In this document: positions 16,464 through 24,748 of the stretch, piece by piece
Layout: every line of letters begins with the position of its first letter
Position numbering within the stretch: the stretch's first letter is position 1
DNA from: Candidatus Formimonas warabiya
GTDB taxonomy: Bacteria; Bacillota; Dehalobacteriia; Dehalobacteriales; Dehalobacteriaceae
Length of the DNA stretch: 64,000 nucleotides
Direction of reading: 5' to 3'
NCBI RefSeq assembly: GCF_002777255.1
Contig: NZ_CP017634.1
Coordinates: forward strand, 4,166,903-4,230,902
Translations under genes and position numbers: made by a program
Notes under the pieces: model-generated
Seen by the model: only the letters and a program-made list of their open reading frames with translations
The model's database searches: none
What the model was told of the DNA's origin: nothing

Positions 16464-16919
16464 CTATTCCTGGTTTTGCAGGAAGGTTTTTAGAATATCC
16501 GCCCGGCTGACAATCCCAATTAATTTTTTGTTTCTTAAAACAGGTACCCGGTTAATGTTTTTATGGACAAAAATGGTGGCAATATCCTGGACGTCCATGT
16601 CCTCTCCGATGGTGGCAACATCGGTGGTCATGATTTCTTCCGCTTTTGTGGCCGCCAGTTTTTTAAAGTCCTCTTTATACTGTTCCACACCGCTGAAATA
16701 AATAAACGCTCCTAAAACAGAAAGAACTTTGGGCAGCCTGGGGGCCGTTTCCTGATGAATCAGATCTCCTTCCGTGACAATACCCATTAATTGATGATCA
16801 TCATCAACGACAGGCACGCCGGAAATATGGTGATCAATTAATATTCTGGCAATTTCTCCGATTGGGGTATCTTTTTTCACGGTAATCACTTCTTTGGACA
16901 TAATATCCTTTGCCTTCAT
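16464..16919 (-). CDS. Tandem CBS-domain protein
   Basis: The protein has 151 residues and consists of two CBS motifs: MKAKDIMSKEVITVKKDTPIGEIARIL to GIVTEGDLIHQE (~1-55), and EEIMTTDVATIGEDMDVQDIATIFVHKNINRVPVL to GIVSRADIL (~93-145). Such stand-alone pairs bind adenine nucleotides and regulate partners. RBS GAAAGGGGG precedes the ATG. The linker between the motifs is longer than usual (~35 residues, with LGAFIYFSGVEQYKEDFKKL), as seen in clostridial members. No partner gene is adjacent. Confidence 0.92.
   Translation of the reverse strand: MKAKDIMSKEVITVKKDTPIGEIARILIDHHISGVPVVDDDHQLMGIVTEGDLIHQETAPRLPKVLSVLGAFIYFSGVEQYKEDFKKLAATKAEEIMTTDVATIGEDMDVQDIATIFVHKNINRVPVLRNKKLIGIVSRADILKTFLQNQE
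16467..16491 (+). terminator. Weak terminator after dipeptidase gene, inside convergent CBS gene
   Basis: TTCCTG-GTTTTG-CAGGAA is followed by GGTTTTT. It lies within the last codons of the convergent CBS-domain gene. The stem is only six pairs, so the call is tentative. Confidence 0.4.
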
Positions 16920-16969
16920 GATTATCCCCCTTTCCTTTCTGTAAAGCTTGTCTCCATCTTTCAGGAAAC

Positions 16970-17113
16970 ATGGTTGATGTCTCCAGTATAAATGACTTGG
17001 CAGAAACTGTCCAGCAAGAGGAGAAAAACAATTTTTATCAAATTCCGGCCATGCCCCGGAAAGAGCAAGATGGGGAAAAGATCATCGGGCAGTTTTCAGA
17101 TATGCTGGAGTAA
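16970..17113 (+). CDS. Possible small protein, 47 residues
   Basis: An open frame runs from ATG 16970 to TAA 17111-17113, in a gap otherwise without genes and divergent from the CBS gene. The product begins MVDVSSINDLAETVQ, contains QIPAMPRKEQDG and ends GQFSDMLE. It is acidic, hydrophilic and of plausible composition. The upstream AGGAAA is a weak ribosome site. It could be a real small protein or the tail of a decayed gene. No family was recognised. Confidence 0.4.
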   Translation: MVDVSSINDLAETVQQEEKNNFYQIPAMPRKEQDGEKIIGQFSDMLE

Positions 17114-17196
17114 GAGACTTGTTTTAAATGATAGGATATTTAAGTTTGTTTATAAAAATTTTAAGATTGCTTTATGGCCGTTTTATTTTTCCCCGT

Positions 17197-17229
17197 TATA
17201 ATGACCTCAAACAAAAAAAGGAGGTCATT
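17197..17229 (+). promoter_or_regulatory. -10 box and 9-bp inverted repeat over the SD of the His-rich protein gene
   Basis: TATAAT at 17197-17202 is a perfect -10 with no good -35. AATGACCTC (17200-17208) and GAGGTCATT (17221-17229) form a perfect inverted repeat, 21 bases between centres, whose right arm is the ribosome site. It could be a protein-binding operator over the promoter, or an RNA hairpin if transcription starts early enough. Confidence 0.6.
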
Positions 17230-17232
17230 TTT

Positions 17233-17913
17233 ATGAACAAAATAAAAGTGATGTATGATGTGGTAAAAAAATTGAAGGAAAAGGAGGTTTTCAAGGGGAC
17301 CCTGGCAGGAGAAATAAAAAAAGACCAGGTAAAGCTGTTCGGTCTGGCCAAAGAGTTTGAAAAGGATACGGCCCAAGGCCAGGTAAAAGCCAAGATCAGC
17401 ACCGAATGGGACTTTGCGGGAAAGAAAGGACGGCATGAAAGCAGCACTGAATTTCATACCCCGGAATGTGCCGGCACCGGTATGCACCACCACCATTTTA
17501 TGAGACACGGGCACCATTTTGATCATCATCCCGGCATCCATGGCTGCTGTGGCGTGAAGGGCAAATTAGATAAGATTGCCTTTGTGCTCAACCTGTTCAA
17601 CAACATCAAAGTGGACGAGGAGAAAGACGGCAGAGCCGTATTGTCCCTTACCGTCACGGAACTTCCGGAAGATGTGAAAAATCATCTGAAAGCACATTTG
17701 GATCAAAAAATAAACAGGCCGGAAGAGGGGGAGAAAGGCTGCGTGCTCAAGGAGCTTGCCGCTTTGGAGGAGGCAAGCCTGGAGGTAAAAGTGATGATCA
17801 ACCCCAACAGCGAGATAGAGAAAATAGTCCTGGCCGGGCAAGGGAAACAGAAGGATGCCCAAAATGGGGTCCATGACCTCAGCTTAGGAGCAGAAATAAA
17901 CTTAGTTTGGTAA
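17233..17913 (+). CDS. Histidine-rich cytoplasmic protein of unknown function
   Basis: The protein has 226 residues. The ATG at 17233 follows AAGGAGGTCATTTTT; an ORF start upstream at 17128 is not supported. There is no signal peptide or membrane segment. Residues ~74-115 hold about twelve histidines (CAGTGMHHHH, RHGHHFDHH, GIHGCCG) plus three cysteines, a likely binding site for nickel, zinc, cobalt or copper. The flanks are lysine- and glutamate-rich and have beta-type repeats. It is followed by a sensor kinase whose own N-terminus is also histidine-rich, which suggests a metal-related role. No family was recognised. Confidence 0.75.
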   Translation: MNKIKVMYDVVKKLKEKEVFKGTLAGEIKKDQVKLFGLAKEFEKDTAQGQVKAKISTEWDFAGKKGRHESSTEFHTPECAGTGMHHHHFMRHGHHFDHHPGIHGCCGVKGKLDKIAFVLNLFNNIKVDEEKDGRAVLSLTVTELPEDVKNHLKAHLDQKINRPEEGEKGCVLKELAALEEASLEVKVMINPNSEIEKIVLAGQGKQKDAQNGVHDLSLGAEINLVW

Positions 17914-17933
17914 TCAGAGCACAGATTCTAAGT

Positions 17934-17968
17934 AAAGGGCGTAAAGCGGGTGAAGTTTTACGCCCTTT
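17934..17968 (+). terminator. Terminator after His-rich protein gene
   Basis: AAAGGGCGTAAA (17934-17945) pairs perfectly with TTTACGCCCTTT (17957-17968) around an 11-base loop, followed by CTCCCTTTT. It separates the His-rich gene from the kinase operon, although read-through is possible. Confidence 0.75.
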
Positions 17969-18039
17969 CTCCCTTTTGAAAGCTTTAGAATGTGGTAGAA
18001 TAGAATCAATAATTGATTTTTCAGGCAGCAGGTGAGAAG

Positions 18040-19245
18040 ATGTTCGACAAGAAAAGACGGGTGCATCAACATTTCCATAAAATACACGAGCAATTCCATC
18101 GGAAGCATCCCCATTCCCCCGGAAAGTGGGGCAATAATCACTGGGGTGAAGAATACCAGAACCACTGCAAATACCATCATGATTTTGATTCCTTCCACAA
18201 GGGCCTGAAATGGCTGCGCCCGGCAGCTTTCATCTTTACCGTAATCCTTTTATATTTGCTCTTTAGATGGATCGGCACTACGGCTATTGCCGTTTTCTTT
18301 GCCCTTTTTATCGCTATCAAAGAAATCATTCATCTCGGGTTTCTCCAGCGCCTGGAGAAAAGGATCTTTCTGCCCATGGATGAACTGAAGAAAGCCGTGG
18401 ATGAAATTGCCCGGGGAAACTACTATGTGCAGGTGGATTATCCTGTGACCAATGAATTCGGGGTGTTAATCCATTCTTTTAATGAAATGGCCCAAAAATT
18501 ACAGGAAAGTGAAAAAGTGCAGCTTTCCTATGAAGAAAACAGGAAGGCCTTGATCGCCAATATTTCCCATGATCTAAAAACGCCCATTGCTTCCATCCAA
18601 GGATATATTGAAGGAATTTTGGACGGGGTGGTGGCATCCCCGGAAAAAACCAATAAGTACCTGAAGATTATTTATCATAATACTGTCTATATCAATAAAC
18701 TGATTGATGACCTGTTCCTTTTTTCTAAATTGGATATGGAGAAACTGGATTTTCAATATGAGACGCTGCCGGTGAAAGGGTATATGAGTGATCTGATGGA
18801 GGAATTCCGGCTGGAACTGGAAGAAAAGCAGATTCAGTTCAGTTACCTGGACAAAATGGACCCGGACGGTTATGTCCGCATCGACAGGAAAAGAATCCAT
18901 CAGGCGATCAGAAACATTATCGGTAACGGGGCAAAATTCGGCGGGGGCAACGAATTAACCATCACCGTAGAATTATGGCGGCAAGATGATGCGGTCTATG
19001 TCAGCGTAAAGGATAATGGGCCGGGGATTCCCCAGGATAAACTGGCTCATGTGTTTGAAAGATTTTACCGCATTGATACGGAACGGACCAAGGACATGAT
19101 GAGTACGGGCTTAGGTCTGGCTATTGCGAAGGAATTAGTGGAGGCGCATCAGGGCAAAATTACCTTGTCAAGCACGGAAAATGAGGGTACTTGTTTTACG
19201 ATTATGCTGCCAATTGTGAAAGAACAGGGAGAGGCTGGCCAATGA
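18040..19245 (+). CDS. Sensor histidine kinase with His-rich N-terminal tail
   Basis: The protein has 401 residues from the ATG at 18040, after AGGTGAGAAG. The first ~58 residues are cytoplasmic and hold about twelve histidines (RVHQHFHKIHEQFHRKHPH, then NNHW, QNHCKYHH). Two closely spaced membrane segments follow (~62-80 and ~84-105) with almost no extracellular loop, so the input is probably intracellular or intramembrane. HAMP is at ~110-160. The phosphorylated His is in NISHDLKTPIASIQGY, the N-box is IRNIIGNGAKFG, and the G boxes are DNGPGIP and GLGLAIAKEL. It pairs with the regulator at 19242, with which it overlaps by ATGA. Confidence 0.92.
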   Translation: MFDKKRRVHQHFHKIHEQFHRKHPHSPGKWGNNHWGEEYQNHCKYHHDFDSFHKGLKWLRPAAFIFTVILLYLLFRWIGTTAIAVFFALFIAIKEIIHLGFLQRLEKRIFLPMDELKKAVDEIARGNYYVQVDYPVTNEFGVLIHSFNEMAQKLQESEKVQLSYEENRKALIANISHDLKTPIASIQGYIEGILDGVVASPEKTNKYLKIIYHNTVYINKLIDDLFLFSKLDMEKLDFQYETLPVKGYMSDLMEEFRLELEEKQIQFSYLDKMDPDGYVRIDRKRIHQAIRNIIGNGAKFGGGNELTITVELWRQDDAVYVSVKDNGPGIPQDKLAHVFERFYRIDTERTKDMMSTGLGLAIAKELVEAHQGKITLSSTENEGTCFTIMLPIVKEQGEAGQ

Positions 19246-19928
19246 AACAGATCCTGATTATTGAAGATGATATTAATATTGCGGAACTGGAACGGGATTA
19301 TCTGAACCTGAACGGTTATCAGGTGGAAATTGTCCAGGACGGGGCGGAGGGACTGAAAAAGGCCGTCTCCGGCATCTTTGACGTGATCCTGGTGGACCTG
19401 ATGCTGCCCAACAAAGACGGCTATGAGATTATTAAACAGGTGCGGGAGCGGTGGGAAATTCCCATCATCGTCGTTTCGGCCCGGAATGAAGAAATTGACA
19501 AAATCAGAGGCCTGGGCTTCGGGGCGGACGATTATCTCACCAAACCTTTCAGTCCGGCGGAGCTGGCCGCCAGGATCAAGTCCCATATCAAAAGATATGA
19601 GCGCCTGATGGGCAAAAAAACGGTAAACGAAGTGATCAACCACAAAGGATTGGAAATTAATACCGCCTCCCGCAAAGTCTATGTAAACGGGAAGGAAGTC
19701 CTCATGACCACAAAAGAATATGAATTATTGCTGTTTCTGGCCTCCAACCCCAACATTGTTTTTAGCAAAGAGAGAATTTTTGATACCATCTGGGGTGAAG
19801 ACTATTTTGGGGATACCGCCACCGTGGCGGTTCACATTCAAAAAGTAAGGAAAAAGATTGAAAAAGACCCCTCTGCTCCCGAATATATCGAAACTATCTG
19901 GGGGGCGGGATACAGGTTTAATGCCTGA
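19242..19928 (+). CDS. OmpR-family response regulator
   Basis: The protein has 228 residues. The ATG at 19242 overlaps the kinase stop (ATGA), which shows translational coupling. The receiver domain carries the acidic pair in IIEDD, the phospho-acceptor Asp in ILVDLMLPNKDGYE and the Lys in LTKPFSP. The winged-helix domain ends with VAVHIQKVRKKIEKDP and IETIWGAGYRF. It should act on genes that respond to the His-rich sensor; the His-rich protein gene upstream is the first candidate. Confidence 0.95.
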   Translation: MKQILIIEDDINIAELERDYLNLNGYQVEIVQDGAEGLKKAVSGIFDVILVDLMLPNKDGYEIIKQVRERWEIPIIVVSARNEEIDKIRGLGFGADDYLTKPFSPAELAARIKSHIKRYERLMGKKTVNEVINHKGLEINTASRKVYVNGKEVLMTTKEYELLLFLASNPNIVFSKERIFDTIWGEDYFGDTATVAVHIQKVRKKIEKDPSAPEYIETIWGAGYRFNA

Positions 19929-19971
19929 CAGCCGGTCAATTTGATACTTGGGAAAGGAATGAATTTAGCAG

Positions 19972-20451
19972 ATGAAGAATGCGATTGTTTTTGCCTCCTC
20001 TCATGGCACCACAGAGAAAGCCGCCCGATTACTCGGGGAAAACCTGAAGGGAGAAGCGGTTTTAATCAACTTAAAAAAGACACCTAACCCGGATATTCAA
20101 GGGTATGACGGTGTGATCATCGGCAGCTCTATTCATGCCGGTGCCATCCAGTCAAAGGTAAAGCAGTTCCTGAAACAGAACCAGCCTGTTTTCGGCACGA
20201 AAAGGATCGGCCTGTTTCTTTGCTGCATGTTTGAGGACGAAAAAGCCCAAAAGCAATTCGAGACAGGTTTTCCCCGGGAATTGCGGGAAAGATCTTCCGC
20301 CAACGGGTTGTTCGGGGGAGAGTTTATTTTCTCAAAAATGAACCTGGTGGAACGGATCATCGTCAAGAAGGTAAGCGGGGTTACTGCGGATATATCTAAA
20401 CTGGATGTCAATGCCATCAAAAATTTTGCGCATCAGTTCCAGGCAAGCTAA
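19972..20451 (+). CDS. Flavodoxin-domain protein (HemG-like)
   Basis: The protein has 159 residues. AIVFASSHGTTEKAARLLGENL (4-25) is the FMN phosphate loop of the flavodoxin_5 group, which includes menaquinone-dependent protoporphyrinogen oxidase HemG. YDGVIIGSSIHAGAIQSKVKQFL is the second flavin loop, and FLCCMFEDEKAQKQF has a Cys-Cys pair. HemG activity is possible, but many clostridial members act as general flavodoxin-like redox proteins, so no symbol is given. It lies 43 bases after the response regulator and may belong to its operon. Confidence 0.82.
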   Translation: MKNAIVFASSHGTTEKAARLLGENLKGEAVLINLKKTPNPDIQGYDGVIIGSSIHAGAIQSKVKQFLKQNQPVFGTKRIGLFLCCMFEDEKAQKQFETGFPRELRERSSANGLFGGEFIFSKMNLVERIIVKKVSGVTADISKLDVNAIKNFAHQFQAS

Positions 20452-20574
20452 ATTCTTTCTTCCCACCAGCCAAAAGCCACTCTTCCTACAATTTTTCACA
20501 AATGAAGACGATCAGACTAAGAAATCTGATTCCCTTGATTCAAAAAAAGAGTTGATTTTTAGAGGAATTTCTGT

Positions 20575-20609
20575 TATATCTATACATAGATAATCTATGC
20601 ATAGATATA
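20575..20609. promoter_or_regulatory. 35-base near-perfect palindrome (PadR operator)
   Basis: TATATCTATACATAGAT (20575-20591) and ATCTATGCATAGATATA (20593-20609) are inverted copies with one mismatch around a single central base. The palindrome lies 26 bases before the PadR start, over the likely promoter. It is a very strong candidate for the autoregulatory site. Confidence 0.7.
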
Positions 20610-20634
20610 AAGCTTATTGGAAGGAGGGACTGAT

Positions 20635-20979
20635 GTGAAAGTAAACAAGGAGCTTCTAAAAGGGAGCAGCGTAATCCTGGTTTTAAGCTTGCTGAACCGG
20701 GAGCCTATGTATGGCTATCAGATGATTAAAGAAATGGAGAAAAGATCCAGCGGGGTGTTTCAGTTCAAAGAGGGTACGCTTTATCCTATTTTACATGGTT
20801 TAGAAGCCGATGGGATGGTTGAATCCTATTGGTGGGGACAGGTGGGCAGCCGGCAAAGAAAATATTATCGCATTACCCATCAGGGAAATCATTATTTAAA
20901 AGAAAAAGAACAAGAGTGGGAAACATTTCGTTCTGCCGTCGATCAGGTTCTCACAAGGGAGGCTTACATATGGTCTTAA
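20635..20979 (+). CDS. PadR-family transcriptional regulator
   Basis: The protein has 114 residues. GTG at 20635, six bases after AAGGAGGG, is the likely start; the longer frame from TTG 20617 would overlap the ribosome site. LLKGSSVILVLSLLNREPMYGYQMIKEMEKRS, KEGTLYPILHGLEADGMVESYW and RQRKYYRITHQGNHYL are the PadR winged helix. It overlaps the FtsW-like gene by 10 bases. A large palindrome upstream is the expected binding site, and the cognate signal is probably envelope stress. Confidence 0.93.
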   Translation: MKVNKELLKGSSVILVLSLLNREPMYGYQMIKEMEKRSSGVFQFKEGTLYPILHGLEADGMVESYWWGQVGSRQRKYYRITHQGNHYLKEKEQEWETFRSAVDQVLTREAYIWS

Positions 20980-22262
20980 TCCAGAACCCCAAGATACAAG
21001 CATATATTGGTGATATCTGCGCCCAGATTAAATTTCGCGAAGTTCATCAGGAAATACAGCTGGAAATTAACACCCACCTTCAGGAGAGTATGGAAGAATA
21101 TATGGCGCAGGGCTTTTCCGAAGATGAGGCGGTAAACAAAGCAATTGTTCAAATGGGCAGTGCGGATACCGTAGGAAAAGAGCTTAATAAAGTTCACCAG
21201 CCGAAACCGGAGTGGAGCATCCTAAGTTTAAGTCTTTTTTTCGCAGGCTTGGGTTTAGCCGCCATGTATTTTATGGGCAAACAAGGTCTGCTTCTATCCA
21301 CTCAGCCCCGGATATTTACCAAAACGTTGGTTTTCATCATCATGGGAGCAGTGATTGTACCTGGATTATATCTATTTGATTACCGGAAATTAGAGCCCTA
21401 TTCAAAGTACCTCTATCTGGGCACCCTGGTATTGATGACCCTGACCACGCTGGTTGGGGTGCCATTTCAAGGCAAACCCTATTTAAATATCGGTCCCTTT
21501 TATTTGGATATTATCGGCATCAGTCCTTTCTTGTTCAGTATCGCTTTTGCCGGGCTATTCCATAAATGGCAGTGGAACGAACCCAAAAAATTGTTACAGG
21601 GTTTTCTGATATGTCTGGTGCCCCTGTTTTTGATCTTGACAGGCCGTTCCTTGTCCACCGCTGTCATTTATTCGATTATGTGCCTTACACTGATGGCAGT
21701 TTCAGGGGTAAAACATAGAATTTCCCTGCTGTTATTTGGTTTATTGGGAAGTATCACGCTGTGCTCCGTCATCAGTACTCCTTACCGCTTACAACGCCTG
21801 ATTACCTTTTTAAACCCGTCGGCGGATCCTGCCGGTAGTGGCTGGCTCAATATCCAGCTGAGTCAATTAATGCACAGTTCCGGATTTTTTGGCCAAGGAT
21901 TCACGCTCGGCCAGAAATTGATCCCTGACCTGCATACCGATTTTATTTTTTCTTATATTACCTTCACTTTTGGTTGGATTGCAGGGGGTATTTTGGTGGC
22001 CCTGGTTGTTTTGTTTATGATCCGGATCATCTTCATCGCTACAACCGTAAAAAATAGTTATGGCAGGCTCCTTACCAGCGGGTTAGCAGCCATTTTTGCC
22101 ATCCAGTTTTTCTGGAACATATCTATGAACCTGGGATGGGCCCCGATCAGCGAAGTGGGGCTTCCCTTTATCAGTTTTGGCGGTTCCCGGTTAATCCTCA
22201 ATGCAGCAGCCTTGGGAATTATTTCAAGTATTTACAGACGAAAAAACATTTCCCTAACTTGA
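20970..22262 (+). CDS. FtsW/RodA/SpoVE-like membrane protein with permease-prefix N-terminus
   Basis: The protein has 430 residues from the ATG at 20970 (site AAGGGAGG). Residues 1-~85 are soluble and resemble the PadR-linked prefix domain: a helical ICAQIKFREVHQEIQLEINTHL and the repeat MAQGFSEDEAVNKAIVQMGSADTV. The remainder has about ten membrane segments. The final part, DFIFSYITFTFGWIAGG and EVGLPFISFGGSRLILNAAALGII, matches the SEDS family of septum and cell-shape glycosyltransferases (FtsW, RodA, SpoVE). It may polymerise peptidoglycan under PadR control. Clostridial relatives are common, but the fusion to a regulator-linked prefix is unusual. Confidence 0.85.
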   Translation: MVLIQNPKIQAYIGDICAQIKFREVHQEIQLEINTHLQESMEEYMAQGFSEDEAVNKAIVQMGSADTVGKELNKVHQPKPEWSILSLSLFFAGLGLAAMYFMGKQGLLLSTQPRIFTKTLVFIIMGAVIVPGLYLFDYRKLEPYSKYLYLGTLVLMTLTTLVGVPFQGKPYLNIGPFYLDIIGISPFLFSIAFAGLFHKWQWNEPKKLLQGFLICLVPLFLILTGRSLSTAVIYSIMCLTLMAVSGVKHRISLLLFGLLGSITLCSVISTPYRLQRLITFLNPSADPAGSGWLNIQLSQLMHSSGFFGQGFTLGQKLIPDLHTDFIFSYITFTFGWIAGGILVALVVLFMIRIIFIATTVKNSYGRLLTSGLAAIFAIQFFWNISMNLGWAPISEVGLPFISFGGSRLILNAAALGIISSIYRRKNISLT

Positions 22263-22335
22263 CCTTAGCATAATCCATACGCGACTTAGCAGTTATAAAG
22301 TTTCTGCACAGACCGAAAAGATCTATAAAATGGAG

Positions 22336-22377
22336 GGGACGTTTTGTCTGAAAAGCTCACATCAAACAAAACGTCCC
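22336..22377. terminator. Hairpin between convergent genes
   Basis: GGGACGTTTTGT and ACAAAACGTCCC form a 12-bp perfect stem with an 18-base loop. It lies between the FtsW-like gene (+) and the exported-protein gene (-). There is no long T-run. It resembles the GGGAC-type repeats of the window and may be one of them serving as a terminator. Confidence 0.55.
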
Positions 22378-22386
22378 TGTGCTGCC

Positions 22387-23253
22387 TTATCCTACTGATT
22401 TACCTGTTGCGGGATGATAGTCTAAACTGCCGTCGTACCCATTGGGAAAGAAAATATAGGCTGCTGCTTCCTTGTTTTCACCTGTTAAGCGCACTGCGTA
22501 TGCGGAGCCGTCGGATAATTCACATACGACGATGACGCCGCCTGCCGGCGTTGCTAACACCACCTTGCTGCCGGTGATGGAAACATTCTCCGGCAAAAAC
22601 TTGGCTATTTCTTGTAAAGCCTTATTTGTCCACGCGGGATTATCCAGATCTTTGTTGTTTTCTTCCCGATAATTAAGGTTATAAAAACTTGCATCCAGCA
22701 TTCTACCGTTCACAGAGTCTATGGAGGCAATATACCTTTTGGTATTTTGATCTTCCTTGGGGGCGTGGAATATTACCGTCCAGGAATCGGAGTTTGGTAC
22801 CGGGCTTCTGGAAAAGCTTGCTTCCGCAGTATAGCCTTGAAAATCAACGCCATAGGCCTTTTTCAGGATGCCCGCAGCATAAGCGGCCGCTTGCTCCGCT
22901 GAAAGATCCTTTTCCCCGGGAGTCATATTCGAAATAATTTCATGATATTTTTCTTCGATCTGCTCAGGGGTGATGCCGTCTATCATGCTTAACTTTTCTC
23001 TGATATATTCCTTTTGGTCAGACACAGTCTTAGATAGGTCAGTAACGGAGTACTCCGCAGTAATTCCGGTTTCGGCAGCGGGAATTTGATTATAGGCATT
23101 CGCATCAATTGTGATGCCCGCTGCATGTGCCGATGCGCTTTCCGGCACATTACGGTCAAGGGCAAAAGCCATTGCAGAGCTGCTTCCTGCTATTAATGCA
23201 GCTGCCGCGACAAATACCCATGCCTTGTTGACTACTGTTTTAAATTTCGTCAT
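22387..23253 (-). CDS. Exported protein of unknown function, linked to two-component system
   Basis: The protein has 288 residues from the ATG at 23253; the frame extends upstream to 23316 without a good start. KAWVFVAAAALIAGSSSAMAFA is a signal peptide or membrane anchor. The mature part is acidic with repeated alpha/beta elements: TPEQIEEKYHEIISNMTPGEKDLSAEQAA resembles a calcium- or PepSY-like helical segment, and the later part is beta-rich (VVLATPAGGVIVVCELSDGSAYAVRL). It follows the kinase by 49 bases on the same strand, so it is probably the last gene of that operon. No defined family was recognised. Confidence 0.65.
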   Translation of the reverse strand: MTKFKTVVNKAWVFVAAAALIAGSSSAMAFALDRNVPESASAHAAGITIDANAYNQIPAAETGITAEYSVTDLSKTVSDQKEYIREKLSMIDGITPEQIEEKYHEIISNMTPGEKDLSAEQAAAYAAGILKKAYGVDFQGYTAEASFSRSPVPNSDSWTVIFHAPKEDQNTKRYIASIDSVNGRMLDASFYNLNYREENNKDLDNPAWTNKALQEIAKFLPENVSITGSKVVLATPAGGVIVVCELSDGSAYAVRLTGENKEAAAYIFFPNGYDGSLDYHPATGKSVG

Positions 23254-23302
23254 TTTTCGTGATCTCCCTTTTTCATCAATGTTTGGTAGCGCTACAAGTA
23301 AA

Positions 23303-24748
23303 TCATACACCCTCATCGATCAGAGAGTTTTCACTGGGTTGTAAAAGAGTTGTAAAAGCAACCTGCACGGTGGTGCCTTTTCCGGGACAAGAGTTGATTC
23401 TTAGCTCAGCTCCGTGCAAATGCGCAATCTCACGGCAAAGGGACAATCCCAGTCCAACACCGCCTGAGCTCCGGGAGCGGGCTTTGTCCACCCGATAGAA
23501 GGGTTCGCACACCAAAGCAGCCTCTTCCTCTCCCATGCCGCAGCCCGCATCCTTCACTTCCAGTATGGGTACGGTATCAAAATAGGCGGACAGTTGAATG
23601 GAAGAATCATGAGAAGATGCTTTCACGGCATTATCTACCAGGTTCACCAGCAGGGACTGGAGAAGAATAGAATCTCCTGTTAGATCTTTCAATGGGCAAT
23701 AAATATCCAATCTAATACGCTTTTCTTCCAATTTTGCCGCCAACACTGTTTGAACCTGATGAAACAATTCTCCTGGGATGAGGGGCTGCAAATCCGGCTT
23801 ATTGTTTCTTACAAGGGCCAAATCCAGCAGTTTAAATGCCAGGTTCTGCATCCTGTCCGTTTCGCTGATAATATAATTCGCTGCTTTGATGCGATTTTGC
23901 TCATGGGTGTTAGCACTTTGCAGATATTCGGCATAACCTCGAATCGCGGTAAGCGGTGTGCGCAACTCGTGGGCCAAATTATCGATGAGCCTTTGTTTAT
24001 CTTGGGCGTTTTTGTCAAGCTCGGTAATCTTATCCTGGATGCGGGACGCCATCTGATTAAAGTTTTCTGCCAGGTCATGGAATTCATCTTTCCCGGGGAC
24101 ACTGATTCGTTCATGATATACCCCGCCGGCTATTTTACGGGTAGCCTTTTGCATGGTTCGGATCGGATCGGTAAGCTTCCTTAATAGCATCAGTAAGATT
24201 ATTGTCAGCACTATTTCCACCAACGCGGTGACCGTGATCAGATAGCGGGTGAGTTGAGAGTGAGTCTGATACAGTTCAGACAGGTCGCGGACGTAGGTAA
24301 GCGTATAGTCCTGATACTGCCCGCCTACCTTTCCCGCTATAGATAAGTAGTTTTTTCCGCTGCTTGACAGCACCTTTATGGTATAGGCATCCTTAGCCGG
24401 TTCTCCGTCATTCATATCGGATATGGCGGCAGAAGGGACATTTGTAAAAAGCAGCTTATTTGAGTGCCGGAGTTCCAGGAATACATTCTGTATTCTGTAG
24501 TAGTCCGCATAGGAACGCATAAAGCTTTCTATCGAAGTGGGTGTCAGCTCACCCTGTTCACGGTAGTAAATACTGTTCATCGTATCGTAAACGCCATTCA
24601 TGATGAAGTGATATTCGCCTAACGCCCGGTCCGTATCCCGCTTCATATTAAGAGAGAAGCTGTATTTAGAAGTCAAATAGAGGCAGATATTGATGGATAT
24701 AATGAAAACTACTAAAATGCCGATAAAGGCTTTTTGCCAAAACTTCAC
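23303..24748 (-). CDS. Sensor histidine kinase
   Basis: The protein has 481 residues. Membrane segments lie at ~7-27 and ~167-190, with an extracellular sensor domain of about 140 residues between them. HAMP follows, with LTDPIRTMQKATRKIAGG. The phosphorylated His is in NLAHELRTPLTAIRGYAEYL, the N-box is LLVNLVDNAVKAS, and the G boxes are VKDAGCGM and GVGLGLSLCREIAHLHG. It overlaps the response regulator gene by 4 bases. The sensor domain has no obvious ligand signature; antimicrobial or envelope stress is a common input for this layout. Confidence 0.93.
   Translation of the reverse strand: MKFWQKAFIGILVVFIISINICLYLTSKYSFSLNMKRDTDRALGEYHFIMNGVYDTMNSIYYREQGELTPTSIESFMRSYADYYRIQNVFLELRHSNKLLFTNVPSAAISDMNDGEPAKDAYTIKVLSSSGKNYLSIAGKVGGQYQDYTLTYVRDLSELYQTHSQLTRYLITVTALVEIVLTIILLMLLRKLTDPIRTMQKATRKIAGGVYHERISVPGKDEFHDLAENFNQMASRIQDKITELDKNAQDKQRLIDNLAHELRTPLTAIRGYAEYLQSANTHEQNRIKAANYIISETDRMQNLAFKLLDLALVRNNKPDLQPLIPGELFHQVQTVLAAKLEEKRIRLDIYCPLKDLTGDSILLQSLLVNLVDNAVKASSHDSSIQLSAYFDTVPILEVKDAGCGMGEEEAALVCEPFYRVDKARSRSSGGVGLGLSLCREIAHLHGAELRINSCPGKGTTVQVAFTTLLQPSENSLIDEGV

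Noticed and set aside
19972-20451. hemG as a firm call
   Set aside because: No heme genes are adjacent and many flavodoxin-domain proteins share these motifs.
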